Assembly: GCA_023414985.1 (NCBI GenBank)
Contig: JAEZLY010000232.1
Coordinates: forward strand, 1-41,390
Direction: 5' to 3'
DNA: 41,390 nucleotides
DNA from: Bacillota bacterium
GTDB lineage: Bacteria > Bacillota > Clostridia > Lachnospirales > Lachnospiraceae
Shown here: one piece after another, positions 1 to 6,961 of the stretch
How positions within the stretch are numbered: position 1 is the first letter of the stretch
Layout of the letters: each line of letters opens with the position of its first letter
Position numbers and translations under genes: made by a program
Notes under the pieces: generated by a model
Database searches by the model: none
The model's input: the letters and a program-made list of their open reading frames with translations, nothing else
Told to the model about the DNA's origin: nothing

Positions 1-553
1 CCGCATCGTTAAGCTCCATCGGAGGGACCTGCTTTGGCACGGCGACAATTTCATCCTGATAGAAGAGGGTCTTTGCAATGATGCCGCCTTCGGTTGGATA
101 CAATACAATCAGGTTCTCCTTGGTACCAATCACGGTTTTTGCTAAAGCAACCTTCTTCTCCCCAAGCATCGCTGAACGGAGAAGCTCGAAGGCTTTCTCT
201 GCACCCGACTCAGGGATGGCATAATAGTTCCTTTCATAGTAGATAGAATCAATCTCAGCGAGATTGACGAACTGCAGGATATGGATGGTCTTATCCTTTT
301 TGGTCTTGATCTTCTCCATCTCCTCCTCGGTCATGATGACATACTTGTCTTCCTCATATTCATAGCCCTTGATGATATCCTCGGACTTCACTTCTTTGTT
401 GCAGCTGGGACAGATTTTTTTGTATCTGACCCGTTCCTTCGTATCCTTGCATAACTGATTGAACTTCACATCATTGTCCCTGGTTGTCGTATACAAACCC
501 ACAGGAATATACAATAACCCTAGAGAAATAGCACCTTTATGCGAAACGCCCAC
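1..553 (-). CDS. ku: Ku protein (prokaryotic NHEJ), 5' part
   Basis: Bacterial Ku binds broken DNA ends and recruits ligase D for non-homologous end joining. The minus-strand reading frame gives about 184 residues: an N-terminus GVSHKGAISLGLLYIPVGLY matching the Ku core opening (W/HKGxIsxGLxxIPV), then VRYKKICPSCNKEV with the paired cysteines, KGYEYEEDKYVIMTEEE and a segment ending PPMELND. All of these are landmarks of Ku domains. The protein runs off the left edge; the family is usually 260-300 residues, so roughly the C-terminal third is missing. I chose GTG at 553 because a GGAGG lies 7 nt upstream and there is no ATG. The ligD partner is not visible and may lie outside the window. Confidence 0.9.
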   Translation of the reverse strand, partial: MGVSHKGAISLGLLYIPVGLYTTTRDNDVKFNQLCKDTKERVRYKKICPSCNKEVKSEDIIKGYEYEEDKYVIMTEEEMEKIKTKKDKTIHILQFVNLAEIDSIYYERNYYAIPESGAEKAFELLRSAMLGEKKVALAKTVIGTKENLIVLYPTEGGIIAKTLFYQDEIVAVPKQVPPMELNDA

Positions 554-634
554 ACGCCCACCTCCAAATGTTTTTAATGAAACTTATTAATAATGTTTTT
601 TCGCTTAGTATGCCAGCCGAAGCCGTAAAACATA

Positions 635-659
635 CCCTCCACAAAGCGGAGGGTTTTTT
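635..659 (+). terminator. intrinsic-terminator-like hairpin in the ku leader region
   Basis: CCCTCC and GGAGGG form a 6-bp stem around a 7-nt loop, followed by six T on the plus strand. No plus-strand gene precedes it in the window, so it either ends an unseen transcript or acts as a leader hairpin for ku on the other strand. The structure is clear but its role is not. Confidence 0.5.
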
Positions 660-765
660 ATCAAATGTCAAAAAGATAATCTGATATGTAATACGTTCAG
701 AAATGAAAGGGTAGTGTAATGATATTTTGATTTTATGTATAGTCTTCTATATAGTAAACTAAAAG

Positions 766-908
766 GTTTGTGTGCGAGTGGTACTACTGTCTTGCGAGAT
801 TTTCTGCGGAGCTATGCACCTGAAGGAAGCGCCCTGTATCATTCAGGGCGTGCCGGTGCGAGCGAAGCATAAAATCTCAAAAGATAGTAGTACTATTCAC
901 GCACAAAC
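766..908. repeat. long imperfect inverted repeat (143 bp)
   Basis: Two 42-bp arms (766-807 and 867-908) pair with about 8 mismatches, roughly half of which become G-U pairs in RNA. Inside them sit further stems: GCACC/GGTGC and GCGCCCTG/CAGGGCG around a 7-nt loop. No open reading frame runs through it. It fills the intergenic space between ku and the sigma operon terminator. It could be a MITE-like element or a structured RNA; no target-site duplication is obvious. Confidence 0.75.
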
Positions 909-920
909 TACACAGCCTAC

Positions 921-980
921 ATCTTTGAACTTCACAACATAAATCTTTGAACATCACAACCTATATCTTTGCATCACAAT
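921..980. repeat. short tandem repeat, 22-bp unit x ~2.7
   Basis: Units starting ATCTTTGAAC at 921 and 943 and ATCTTTGCAT at 965 share the pattern ATCTTTGAAC(T/A)TCACAAC. The third copy is shortened. The array sits between the long palindrome and the terminator of the sigma operon. No function is apparent. Confidence 0.7.
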
Positions 981-1009
981 AAAAAACCCCTCGAAGAACT
1001 TCGAGGGGT
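981..1009 (-). terminator. intrinsic terminator of the ECF sigma operon
   Basis: On the minus strand CCCCTCGAAG and CTTCGAGGGG form a perfect 10-bp stem followed by six T. It lies about 100 nt beyond the last gene of the operon (stop at 1112) and points the same way. Confidence 0.85.
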
Positions 1010-1111
1010 GCCCGGTTGGGCAATATCCAAAGTGGGAGAATGTCGGTATAGCCGACAGGGGTTAGCTTTTAATGGGATCAGATTTACCGTCAAGCGGTTC
1101 TTCTGAGCTTT

Positions 1112-1420
1112 CTAATAACGGATGGACAGGTGCGCATTGGTTACGTCCATGCAGTAATCTACGGCTGCCATACCCATCGCGAACACGGAGAGTATGACGA
1201 TCAGGACAATCGCGGTGGTATCATAAACAAGCTTGGTTTCCTTCTGTCTGAAGTTAGCCAGCAGGATCTCTATCCCGAGGAAGATGAAGACAATCGGCCA
1301 GAGATGGAAGATGAACTGGTAACTGATGGTATCGACAAAGATACGCAGCAGAAACAGGATACCAAAGGTGATTAACATCCCGCCTAAGGTAATGGTACCG
1401 ACTTTATGTGATTTTTCCAT
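1112..1420 (-). CDS. small membrane protein, LiaF/DUF5668-type transmembrane domain
   Basis: A 102-aa protein with three or four hydrophobic segments: GGMLITFGILFLL near residues 13-25, FHLWPIVFIFLGIEILLA near 38-55 and a C-terminal helix near 69-86. The 'hLWPhhhIhlGIeiLh' pattern is typical of the LiaF-like transmembrane module often found with envelope-stress sensors. Its start overlaps the previous stop as TAATG, so it is translationally coupled to the 186-aa gene. As the last gene of the sigma operon it may be an accessory membrane partner of the anti-sigma factor; that role is inferred. Confidence 0.7.
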   Translation of the reverse strand: MEKSHKVGTITLGGMLITFGILFLLRIFVDTISYQFIFHLWPIVFIFLGIEILLANFRQKETKLVYDTTAIVLIVILSVFAMGMAAVDYCMDVTNAHLSIRY

Positions 1421-1980
1421 TACAGTAAGCCTCCTTTGTCTTCCAGGAATTTATCCTTTTCTATATTATCCAGATCCTTCTTCTTGCCACGGATCAGATA
1501 GACACCGAGTGCGATGATCAAGGCACTGGCGAATAATTGAGGAATGAAGCGGCCGAACTGATAGATTGCATTGGAGATAAAATATGGTAAAAAACCATCG
1601 ATTAAATCATATAAATTGTTCCAAAGACTGGATACGCCGATGACTATCAATATAACAGCGATTACGGTACGGTATTTATCCTGAAGCTTACCGGCCTTCT
1701 CTTTAAAGAATTCAGGAATGACGATGTAATTGTCTTCCAAAGCATAGAATTCATCATCCGGCATGGATCGCAGATTAAAGGTATCAAAGAAGGCATAGAA
1801 CCATATGATCGGTGCGATTATCATCAGGGGTCCGAGATTCAACCAGGTTGTTGCAAATATCAGCAGAAAGAAGATACCCATCAGACTGACACCTCGTCTC
1901 ATAAAACCCATATACATCTGTCCGGCTCCGGGCAGAAGGGAAAAACAAAAGGTTAAAAAACTACTTTTCTTTCTTATCAT
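1420..1980 (-). CDS. multi-pass membrane protein in ECF sigma operon
   Basis: A 186-aa protein with an N-terminal segment like small TM2/PqqA-type membrane domains (FCFSLLPGAGQMYMGFMRRG), where Gly-rich turns join two helices. A hydrophobic stretch follows around residues 32-65, then a charged loop (about 70-105) and two more helices near 107-125 and 148-165, ending in a Lys/Asp-rich tail. Its start lies 20 bp inside the anti-sigma gene, so the two are probably coupled. A function in membrane or envelope sensing with the anti-sigma factor is plausible but inferred from position only. Confidence 0.65.
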   Translation of the reverse strand: MIRKKSSFLTFCFSLLPGAGQMYMGFMRRGVSLMGIFFLLIFATTWLNLGPLMIIAPIIWFYAFFDTFNLRSMPDDEFYALEDNYIVIPEFFKEKAGKLQDKYRTVIAVILIVIGVSSLWNNLYDLIDGFLPYFISNAIYQFGRFIPQLFASALIIALGVYLIRGKKKDLDNIEKDKFLEDKGGLL

Positions 1981-2461
1981 TCTTTTTTACCTCCATATTG
2001 ATGATGTTGTTAGAAAAATCCAACATGCTGTCACTCATTTTATACATATTATCTCTTAACGTATCGGTCAGGGAAAAGCCGCTATCGTTCCATTTCACGG
2101 TAGGCTGTTCCTTTGGCAACTCTGCCATTGGATTAAAATTCATGGTCAGGAACAGAAGCAGTAGTGCACCGGCAGCTGCGGTCCCGACCTTCAGGCTGTA
2201 GAAGAGGAGCTGCATCCTCTTGGAGGTCTCCTGAGCTCTTCTTGCCAGTTGTATTTCAGGGCGTTTGGTTGCTGTCAGCAGGTTATCTTTAAAGTTTCGA
2301 GGGGCCGGTAGCATATCTTCAGCCATATGGATCTCAAATTGATCCGCACAGAAATTACAATTACCGATATGTTCTAAGAAATTTATGGTTTGTTCCTGAT
2401 CCATACGGTCCTGAAGGAATAAGTCAAATTCCTCTTCGCAGATATGATGTTTGTCATTCAT
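1961..2461 (-). CDS. zinc-binding anti-sigma factor
   Basis: A 166-aa protein with an N-terminal zinc anti-sigma motif: H31, C35 and C38 in HIGNCNFC (HxxxCxxC), with a further upstream H/C. A single membrane segment lies near residues 90-109 and about 55 residues lie outside the cell. This is the standard layout of ZAS-type anti-sigma factors, which hold an ECF sigma factor at the membrane until a signal releases it. The start codon overlaps the sigma gene end (sigma stop at 2454, this ATG at 2461), supporting translational coupling and pairing with that sigma. Confidence 0.85.
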   Translation of the reverse strand: MNDKHHICEEEFDLFLQDRMDQEQTINFLEHIGNCNFCADQFEIHMAEDMLPAPRNFKDNLLTATKRPEIQLARRAQETSKRMQLLFYSLKVGTAAAGALLLLFLTMNFNPMAELPKEQPTVKWNDSGFSLTDTLRDNMYKMSDSMLDFSNNIINMEVKKNDKKEK

Positions 2462-2969
2462 TTAATATTGCCCCCTTCCTATAGGTCTTCTGTAACATTG
2501 CCCTGGCCCGGTAGATCTGGGTTTGGACAGTCTTTAAATTCTTTCCGGTATTCTCCGCAATCTCAGCTGCGGTCAGTTCCCGGTAAAAATAATCGAATGC
2601 AATCTCCCGATACGGTGATTTTAAGTTATTACACGCATGCGACAGCTGCCGTTTTACCTCGTTTTCCAGTAGGCTGTCTTCAGGAGAGGGTTCCTTATCC
2701 TTTTGTGTCAGGAAATATTCATCCTCTGTCGGTATACTTTGCCGGTCTGCCCGTTTGATGAAGTCCAGACATTTGTTGGTGGCTATACGGCACAGCCAGG
2801 CTTTCTCGTATTGTCTGTCGAAGGTGGATAGATGCTTGTAGGCGGAAAGAAAGGTTTCCTGGGCAAGATCTTCTGCATCAAAGTAATCTTTTACGATTTT
2901 GTAACAGATCGAGAATATTAAGTTTTGATACGTATCAATCAGATATTCGTAATACTGTTCGGTATTGAT
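2454..2969 (-). CDS. ECF-family RNA polymerase sigma factor (apparent ATC start)
   Basis: Translation gives a 171-aa sigma-70 family protein. Region 2 reads YYEYLIDTYQNLIFSICYKI, then DYFDAEDLAQETFLSAYKHL, then the tryptophan helix KAWLCRIATNKCLDF. Region 4 reads YREIAFDYFYRELTAAEIA, then NLKTVQTQIYRARAMLQ. It would direct core polymerase to promoters controlled by the neighbouring anti-sigma factor. No ATG, GTG or TTG lies between the in-frame stop at 2985-2987 and conserved region 2. The first acceptable initiator is ATC at 2969, with GGAGG 8 nt upstream. Either this is a rare ATC start or a base change or error has altered a normal start. It is probably self-regulated, as is usual for this class. 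Confidence 0.85.
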   Translation of the reverse strand: MNTEQYYEYLIDTYQNLIFSICYKIVKDYFDAEDLAQETFLSAYKHLSTFDRQYEKAWLCRIATNKCLDFIKRADRQSIPTEDEYFLTQKDKEPSPEDSLLENEVKRQLSHACNNLKSPYREIAFDYFYRELTAAEIAENTGKNLKTVQTQIYRARAMLQKTYRKGAILNE

Positions 2970-3044
2970 CTTTTCCGCCTCCCTTCACCCTTCGATAACT
3001 ATAACGAAAGCAGTGCTATAATGTCTTCAATTATTTCTGATTTT

Positions 3045-3167
3045 TCATGCCAGCTTAGCCATACGCTTACCGGCGGGTTTAAGTTTAAGCTTTGCCACCA
3101 TACGAAATAAGGTGAAGGAAAGCAGAAACACAATAACAACCGCAGCAATTTTAAAGAATTTTTTCAT
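3045..3167 (-). CDS. 40-aa membrane peptide upstream of the sigma gene
   Basis: A short gene with a GGAGG 4 nt before ATG at 3167, encoding a 40-residue peptide. It has a Lys-rich start (MKKFFK), one hydrophobic helix (IAAVVIVFLLSFTLF) and a very basic tail with K/R at about ten positions. It has the same orientation as the sigma operon, 75 nt upstream of it, and could be its first cistron. I recognise no family. Single-helix cationic peptides can act as membrane-stress sensors or leaderless secreted peptides; neither is shown here. Confidence 0.55.
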   Translation of the reverse strand: MKKFFKIAAVVIVFLLSFTLFRMVAKLKLKPAGKRMAKLA

Positions 3168-3458
3168 GGGTCCTCCATTCCAACGCATCAATGCGTACAT
3201 CATAAGCCTTGCCCGCTTACCTGTTCATAGGATTAGAACGAAGGAGTAATTTGGATGTCTTCAATTTTTTTAAAATATCCATCAGTAAATATTACAGACT
3301 CAAAATATGGTGTGTCACGCTCATTTTAATACAGATAGTGCAAAGGGACAATATGTAATTCTGGTAACGATACCAAGGATAGTTATGGTTTGCAATTAAG
3401 GATGGTGTCCTGATACGGATCTACGGTACGAGAAATTGGAGTATTTTATCGTAAATTA

Positions 3459-3480
3459 GCGCAACTGCGCAACTGTTTGC
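3459..3480. promoter_or_regulatory. operator-like repeat cluster upstream of the ABC importer
   Basis: GCGCAACT occurs twice in tandem (3459-3474) and is followed by GTTTGC, giving overlapping direct and inverted repeats (GCAA...TTGC). The same GCGCAAC word recurs at 3642-3648 just after the promoter, about 180 bp away. Paired sites of this kind suit a looping LacI-type repressor. Confidence 0.5.
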
Positions 3481-3593
3481 GGGAATACGCTTAAAAACAA
3501 GGCTTTGTAACATATTTGGCAGGGTGTTTTACGGTTTGGAAGATATGTGCAAAAGTTACAAATAATGGTTCATAAATTTATAAATACCATACA

Positions 3594-3655
3594 TAGACAA
3601 TAAGAAATGCTGATGATATACTTAAAATAGAGCAACCGATTGCGCAACGTTGTTC
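3594..3655 (+). promoter_or_regulatory. sigma-A promoter with downstream operator for the ABC importer
   Basis: -35 TAGACA (3594-3599), a 17-bp spacer and -10 TATACT (3617-3622) form a near-consensus promoter 68 bp before the binding-protein gene. From about +1, GCAACCGATTGC (3632-3643) overlaps TTGCGCAA and CAACGTTG, a cluster of short palindromes (3632-3655) placed where a repressor would block transcription. Confidence 0.7.
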
Positions 3656-3690
3656 TTGGATAAAAGTCTTATTCATTAGGGAGGAAAACT

Positions 3691-5061
3691 ATGAAAAAAA
3701 GATTTCTGAGTGTATTAATGACAGCAATTATGGTGACCAGTCTTCTGGCAGGATGCCAGAAAAGCACCGATACAGCAGCCGATAAGCCGGCATCAACCGA
3801 AACCAAGGATGCAGCTGACAACACGGATACAGCGGCTCCGGCGACAGACACTGCGGCTGCAGGTACAAATACCCTGACCGTTTGGTGTTGGGACCCTGCC
3901 TTCAATGTCTATGCGATGGAGCAGGCAGCAGAGGTTTATAAGAAGACAAATCCAGATTTTGTATTAAACGTTGTTGAGACACCCTGGGAGGACCTCCAGA
4001 CTAAGCTGACTACTGCAGCTACTTCCGGTAATATGGACACTTTGCCTGATATTTTTCTATGTCAGGATAATGCATTCCAGAAATATGTCATGAGCTATCC
4101 GGATTTATTTGCCGATCTGACCGGCAGTGTGATTGATTTTACTAAGTTTGCTCCTGCCAAAACAGCTTATTCCGTTATCGACGGAAAGAATTACGGTGTT
4201 CCTTTTGACAATGGCGCAGTCATCGCCTGCTACAGAACAGATATATTGACCGAAGCAGGGTATACCGTGAAGGATTTTACCGATATTACCTGGACCAAAT
4301 ACTTAGAGCTGGGCAAGGATATTCTCGCGAAGACAGGTAAGCCTTTGTTGTCCTGCCAGGCCGGAAATTCTGATATTTTCATGATGATGCTGCAGTCCTG
4401 CGGCTCAAGCTTATTTGATGATCAGGGAAATCCTGCGATTACGAATAATGATAAATTAAAAGCAGTATTAAAGATTTATAATGAGATGATTACTTCAGGC
4501 GTACTCGTACTTGTGAACGACTGGGATCAGTACATAGGAACACTCAACAGCGGAACCTGTGCAGGAACGATCAATGGCTGCTGGATCATGGGCTCCATTC
4601 AGAGTGCGAAGGATCAGTCCGGTAAATGGGCGATTACCAATATGCCGAAGCTGGATGGCGTAGATGGAGCTACTAATTACTCCAATAACGGCGGCTCCAG
4701 TTGGGCAGTAACCTCAAATTGCAAGAATGTTCCCTTGGCAGAAGATTTCTTCGCAAAGACGTTCGGCGGAAGCGTTGAGTTCTACGAGACTATCCTTCCT
4801 TCCTCCGGCGCACTTGCAACTTATCTTCCGGCTGCTGACAGTGATGTATACTCCAAGCCTTCAGAGTTCTTCGGCGGCGATACTGTATTTGCAAAGATTA
4901 CGGAATTTGCAGGTAAGGTTCCGAGTAACAATACTGGTATCTACTATTATGAAGCTCGTGACGCGGTATCTACAGCTGCAACAAATATCATTGCAGGCGC
5001 CGATATGGAGGCGGAATTAAAAACCGCACAGAGTACGGTAGAATTCGCTATGGGCAAATAA
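3691..5061 (+). CDS. carbohydrate ABC transporter substrate-binding lipoprotein
   Basis: A 456-aa extracellular family 1 solute-binding protein. Residues 1-22 are a lipoprotein signal peptide ending in the lipobox LLAGC (Cys22), followed by a low-complexity Ala/Asp/Thr linker to about residue 55. The mature fold starts at TLTVWCWDPAFNVYAMEQAA, typical of sugar-binding members, and includes GKNYGVPFDNGAVIACYRTD. It would capture an oligosaccharide outside the cell and hand it to the two permeases downstream. AGGGAGG precedes the ATG. No ATPase gene is nearby, so a shared MsmK-type ATPase elsewhere is expected, as is common in Firmicutes. Confidence 0.92.
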   Translation: MKKRFLSVLMTAIMVTSLLAGCQKSTDTAADKPASTETKDAADNTDTAAPATDTAAAGTNTLTVWCWDPAFNVYAMEQAAEVYKKTNPDFVLNVVETPWEDLQTKLTTAATSGNMDTLPDIFLCQDNAFQKYVMSYPDLFADLTGSVIDFTKFAPAKTAYSVIDGKNYGVPFDNGAVIACYRTDILTEAGYTVKDFTDITWTKYLELGKDILAKTGKPLLSCQAGNSDIFMMMLQSCGSSLFDDQGNPAITNNDKLKAVLKIYNEMITSGVLVLVNDWDQYIGTLNSGTCAGTINGCWIMGSIQSAKDQSGKWAITNMPKLDGVDGATNYSNNGGSSWAVTSNCKNVPLAEDFFAKTFGGSVEFYETILPSSGALATYLPAADSDVYSKPSEFFGGDTVFAKITEFAGKVPSNNTGIYYYEARDAVSTAATNIIAGADMEAELKTAQSTVEFAMGK

Positions 5062-5083
5062 TTCATTTGAGTCTTGCTATATC

Positions 5084-5114
5084 ATGTGGGGAACTTCTGC
5101 TAAGTTCCCCACAT
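5084..5114 (+). other. intercistronic stem-loop after the binding-protein gene
   Basis: ATGTGGGGAACTT and AAGTTCCCCACAT make a perfect 13-bp stem with a 5-nt loop and no T-run. Stems like this between binding-protein and permease genes commonly stabilise the upstream mRNA or partly attenuate transcription, giving excess binding protein. Confidence 0.7.
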
Positions 5115-5224
5115 TCCTGTTAGGGTGCTCTAGCCTCAATAGGATACGGAATCCTGATATGGAAAGCGTTAGTATAAGGCAATACCTGTTATGTTAATTC
5201 AACTTTGGGACAGGGGGGTAATCT

Positions 5225-6118
5225 GTGAGTCATTCGACGAAGAAAATAACATTGGCGAAAAGACATAATCTCACCGGCTGGGCTTTTTTAACACCGGCTG
5301 CACTTTTGATCATAGCAATGAACTTCGTTCCGATGTTCAATGCGCTGCTGCTATCGTTTCGTACCGGTATCGGCGTAAAAATGAAATGGGCTGGTTTCTA
5401 TAATTATATCCGCATGTTCAAGGATACAATATTCATTCAAGCCCTGAAGAACAATTTTTTCTATCTCATCATTCAAGTTCCGATCATGTTATTGTTTGCT
5501 TTGATTCTGGCATCCATGCTGAATAATAAGAATCTGAAGCTGAAAGGTTTGTTCCGTACGGCTATCTTCCTTCCATGCGCAACCTCTCTGGTATCTTATG
5601 CAATCATATTCCGCTCTCTTTTTGCGGTGGATGGATTAATTAATACAGTGTTGATAAAGCTGGGTATTTTCAATACAGGCTATAATTTTCTCGGTAATCC
5701 TACCAGTGCAAGAATTGTAATTATTATCGCTTTGCTCTGGAGATGGACCGGTTACAATATGGTATTCTATCTGGCCGGACTTCAAAATATCGAATATTCC
5801 ATCTATGAGGCAGCGAAGATTGACGGAGCCTCTCCGTTCCAGACCTTCCGGAAGATGACCGTGCCGCTGCTGAGGCCTACCATTCTTTTGACGGCAATCA
5901 TGTCCACGAACGGAACGTTGCAGCTTTTTGATGAATCGGTGAACTTAACGAACGGTGGACCGGCAAATGCCACGATTACGATGTCCCATTATATTTATAA
6001 TACCTCCTTTATGTATGTGGCGAATTTCGGCTACGCAGCTGCAATGTCCTATATCATTCTTTTGTTAGTAGCAGTGCTTGCGATGCTTCAGATGAAAGTA
6101 GGTGACAAACGTGACTAA
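5225..6118 (+). CDS. carbohydrate ABC transporter permease, MalF-type
   Basis: A 297-aa inner-membrane permease of the sugar ABC (CUT1) class with six predicted helices. An N-terminal helix reads GWAFLTPAALLIIAMNFVPM, and the cytoplasmic EAA loop near residue 195 reads EAAKIDGASPFQTFRKMTVP, the contact site for the ATPase. The start is GTG at 5225 behind a G-rich ribosome site (GGGGGGT). It pairs with the next gene as a heterodimeric channel for the substrate delivered by the upstream lipoprotein. Its end overlaps the second permease. Confidence 0.92.
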   Translation: MSHSTKKITLAKRHNLTGWAFLTPAALLIIAMNFVPMFNALLLSFRTGIGVKMKWAGFYNYIRMFKDTIFIQALKNNFFYLIIQVPIMLLFALILASMLNNKNLKLKGLFRTAIFLPCATSLVSYAIIFRSLFAVDGLINTVLIKLGIFNTGYNFLGNPTSARIVIIIALLWRWTGYNMVFYLAGLQNIEYSIYEAAKIDGASPFQTFRKMTVPLLRPTILLTAIMSTNGTLQLFDESVNLTNGGPANATITMSHYIYNTSFMYVANFGYAAAMSYIILLLVAVLAMLQMKVGDKRD

Positions 6119-6917
6119 ATTCAGAAACTTTGTTCAATACCTGTTCCTGACGATCGTTTCCATCATCTCCGTATTTCCTCTGTATTATATGGTGGTGGCA
6201 GCGACCAATGAGAGTGTTGAGGTGGTCAGGGGCAAGCTGCTTCCGGGAACCTATCTGTTTGAGAACATTAAAAATCTGATCTCAGCACAGGACGTGGGAA
6301 CTGCCATGTGGAATTCCTTCCGGTATGCTTCCATCCTGACCCTGGCCTCCCTGATCATTTGTTCTCTGGCGGGCTACGGCTTTGAGATCTATCATGACAG
6401 AGGTAAGGATAAGATTATGGCAATCCTGCTTCTGGCTATGATGGTACCTTTTGCAGCAACGATGATACCGCTCTTTAAGATGTTTTCCAAAGCCGATCTG
6501 TTGAATACAGTCATAGGCTTTATACTGCCAACGATATCAACACCGTTTCTGATTCTGCTTTTCCGACAGAGCGCCCGGTCCTTCCCGACGGATATCATAG
6601 AAGCAGCAAGGATAGACGGTCTGAGTGAAATCAGAATTTTCTTCAAGATGTTCATTCCAACCATGAGATCCACGTATGCGGCTGCCATGACGATTACCTT
6701 TATGAATGGTTGGAATAGTTATCTGTGGCCCATGGTCATTATGAATGATATAAAGAGCGCGACAATGCCCATGCTGATTTCCAGATTGACCGCCGGTTAT
6801 GTAACGGACTATGGAATGCTGATGCTGGCTGTAACAATCTGTACAGTGCCGACGATCATCATTTTCTTCCTGTTACAGAAGAGCTTCGCGGAAGGAATTA
6901 CGGGAGCTGTGAAATAA
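6111..6917 (+). CDS. carbohydrate ABC transporter permease, MalG-type
   Basis: Second CUT1 permease, about 268 residues with six helices. The EAA loop near residue 164 reads EAARIDGLSEIRIFFKMFIP, and the C-terminus is a typical MalG-like tail (LLQKSFAEGITGAVK), where members usually end in G-A-V-K. I chose GTG at 6111 because AGGTG lies 6 nt upstream; an in-frame GTG at 6102 is the alternative. It overlaps the first permease gene by 8 bp, so the two are translated together. Confidence 0.9.
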   Translation: MTKFRNFVQYLFLTIVSIISVFPLYYMVVAATNESVEVVRGKLLPGTYLFENIKNLISAQDVGTAMWNSFRYASILTLASLIICSLAGYGFEIYHDRGKDKIMAILLLAMMVPFAATMIPLFKMFSKADLLNTVIGFILPTISTPFLILLFRQSARSFPTDIIEAARIDGLSEIRIFFKMFIPTMRSTYAAAMTITFMNGWNSYLWPMVIMNDIKSATMPMLISRLTAGYVTDYGMLMLAVTICTVPTIIIFFLLQKSFAEGITGAVK

Positions 6918-6961
6918 CAGGGAATGCTTGACGTAACAGTAGCACAGAAATGAGGAAAACT

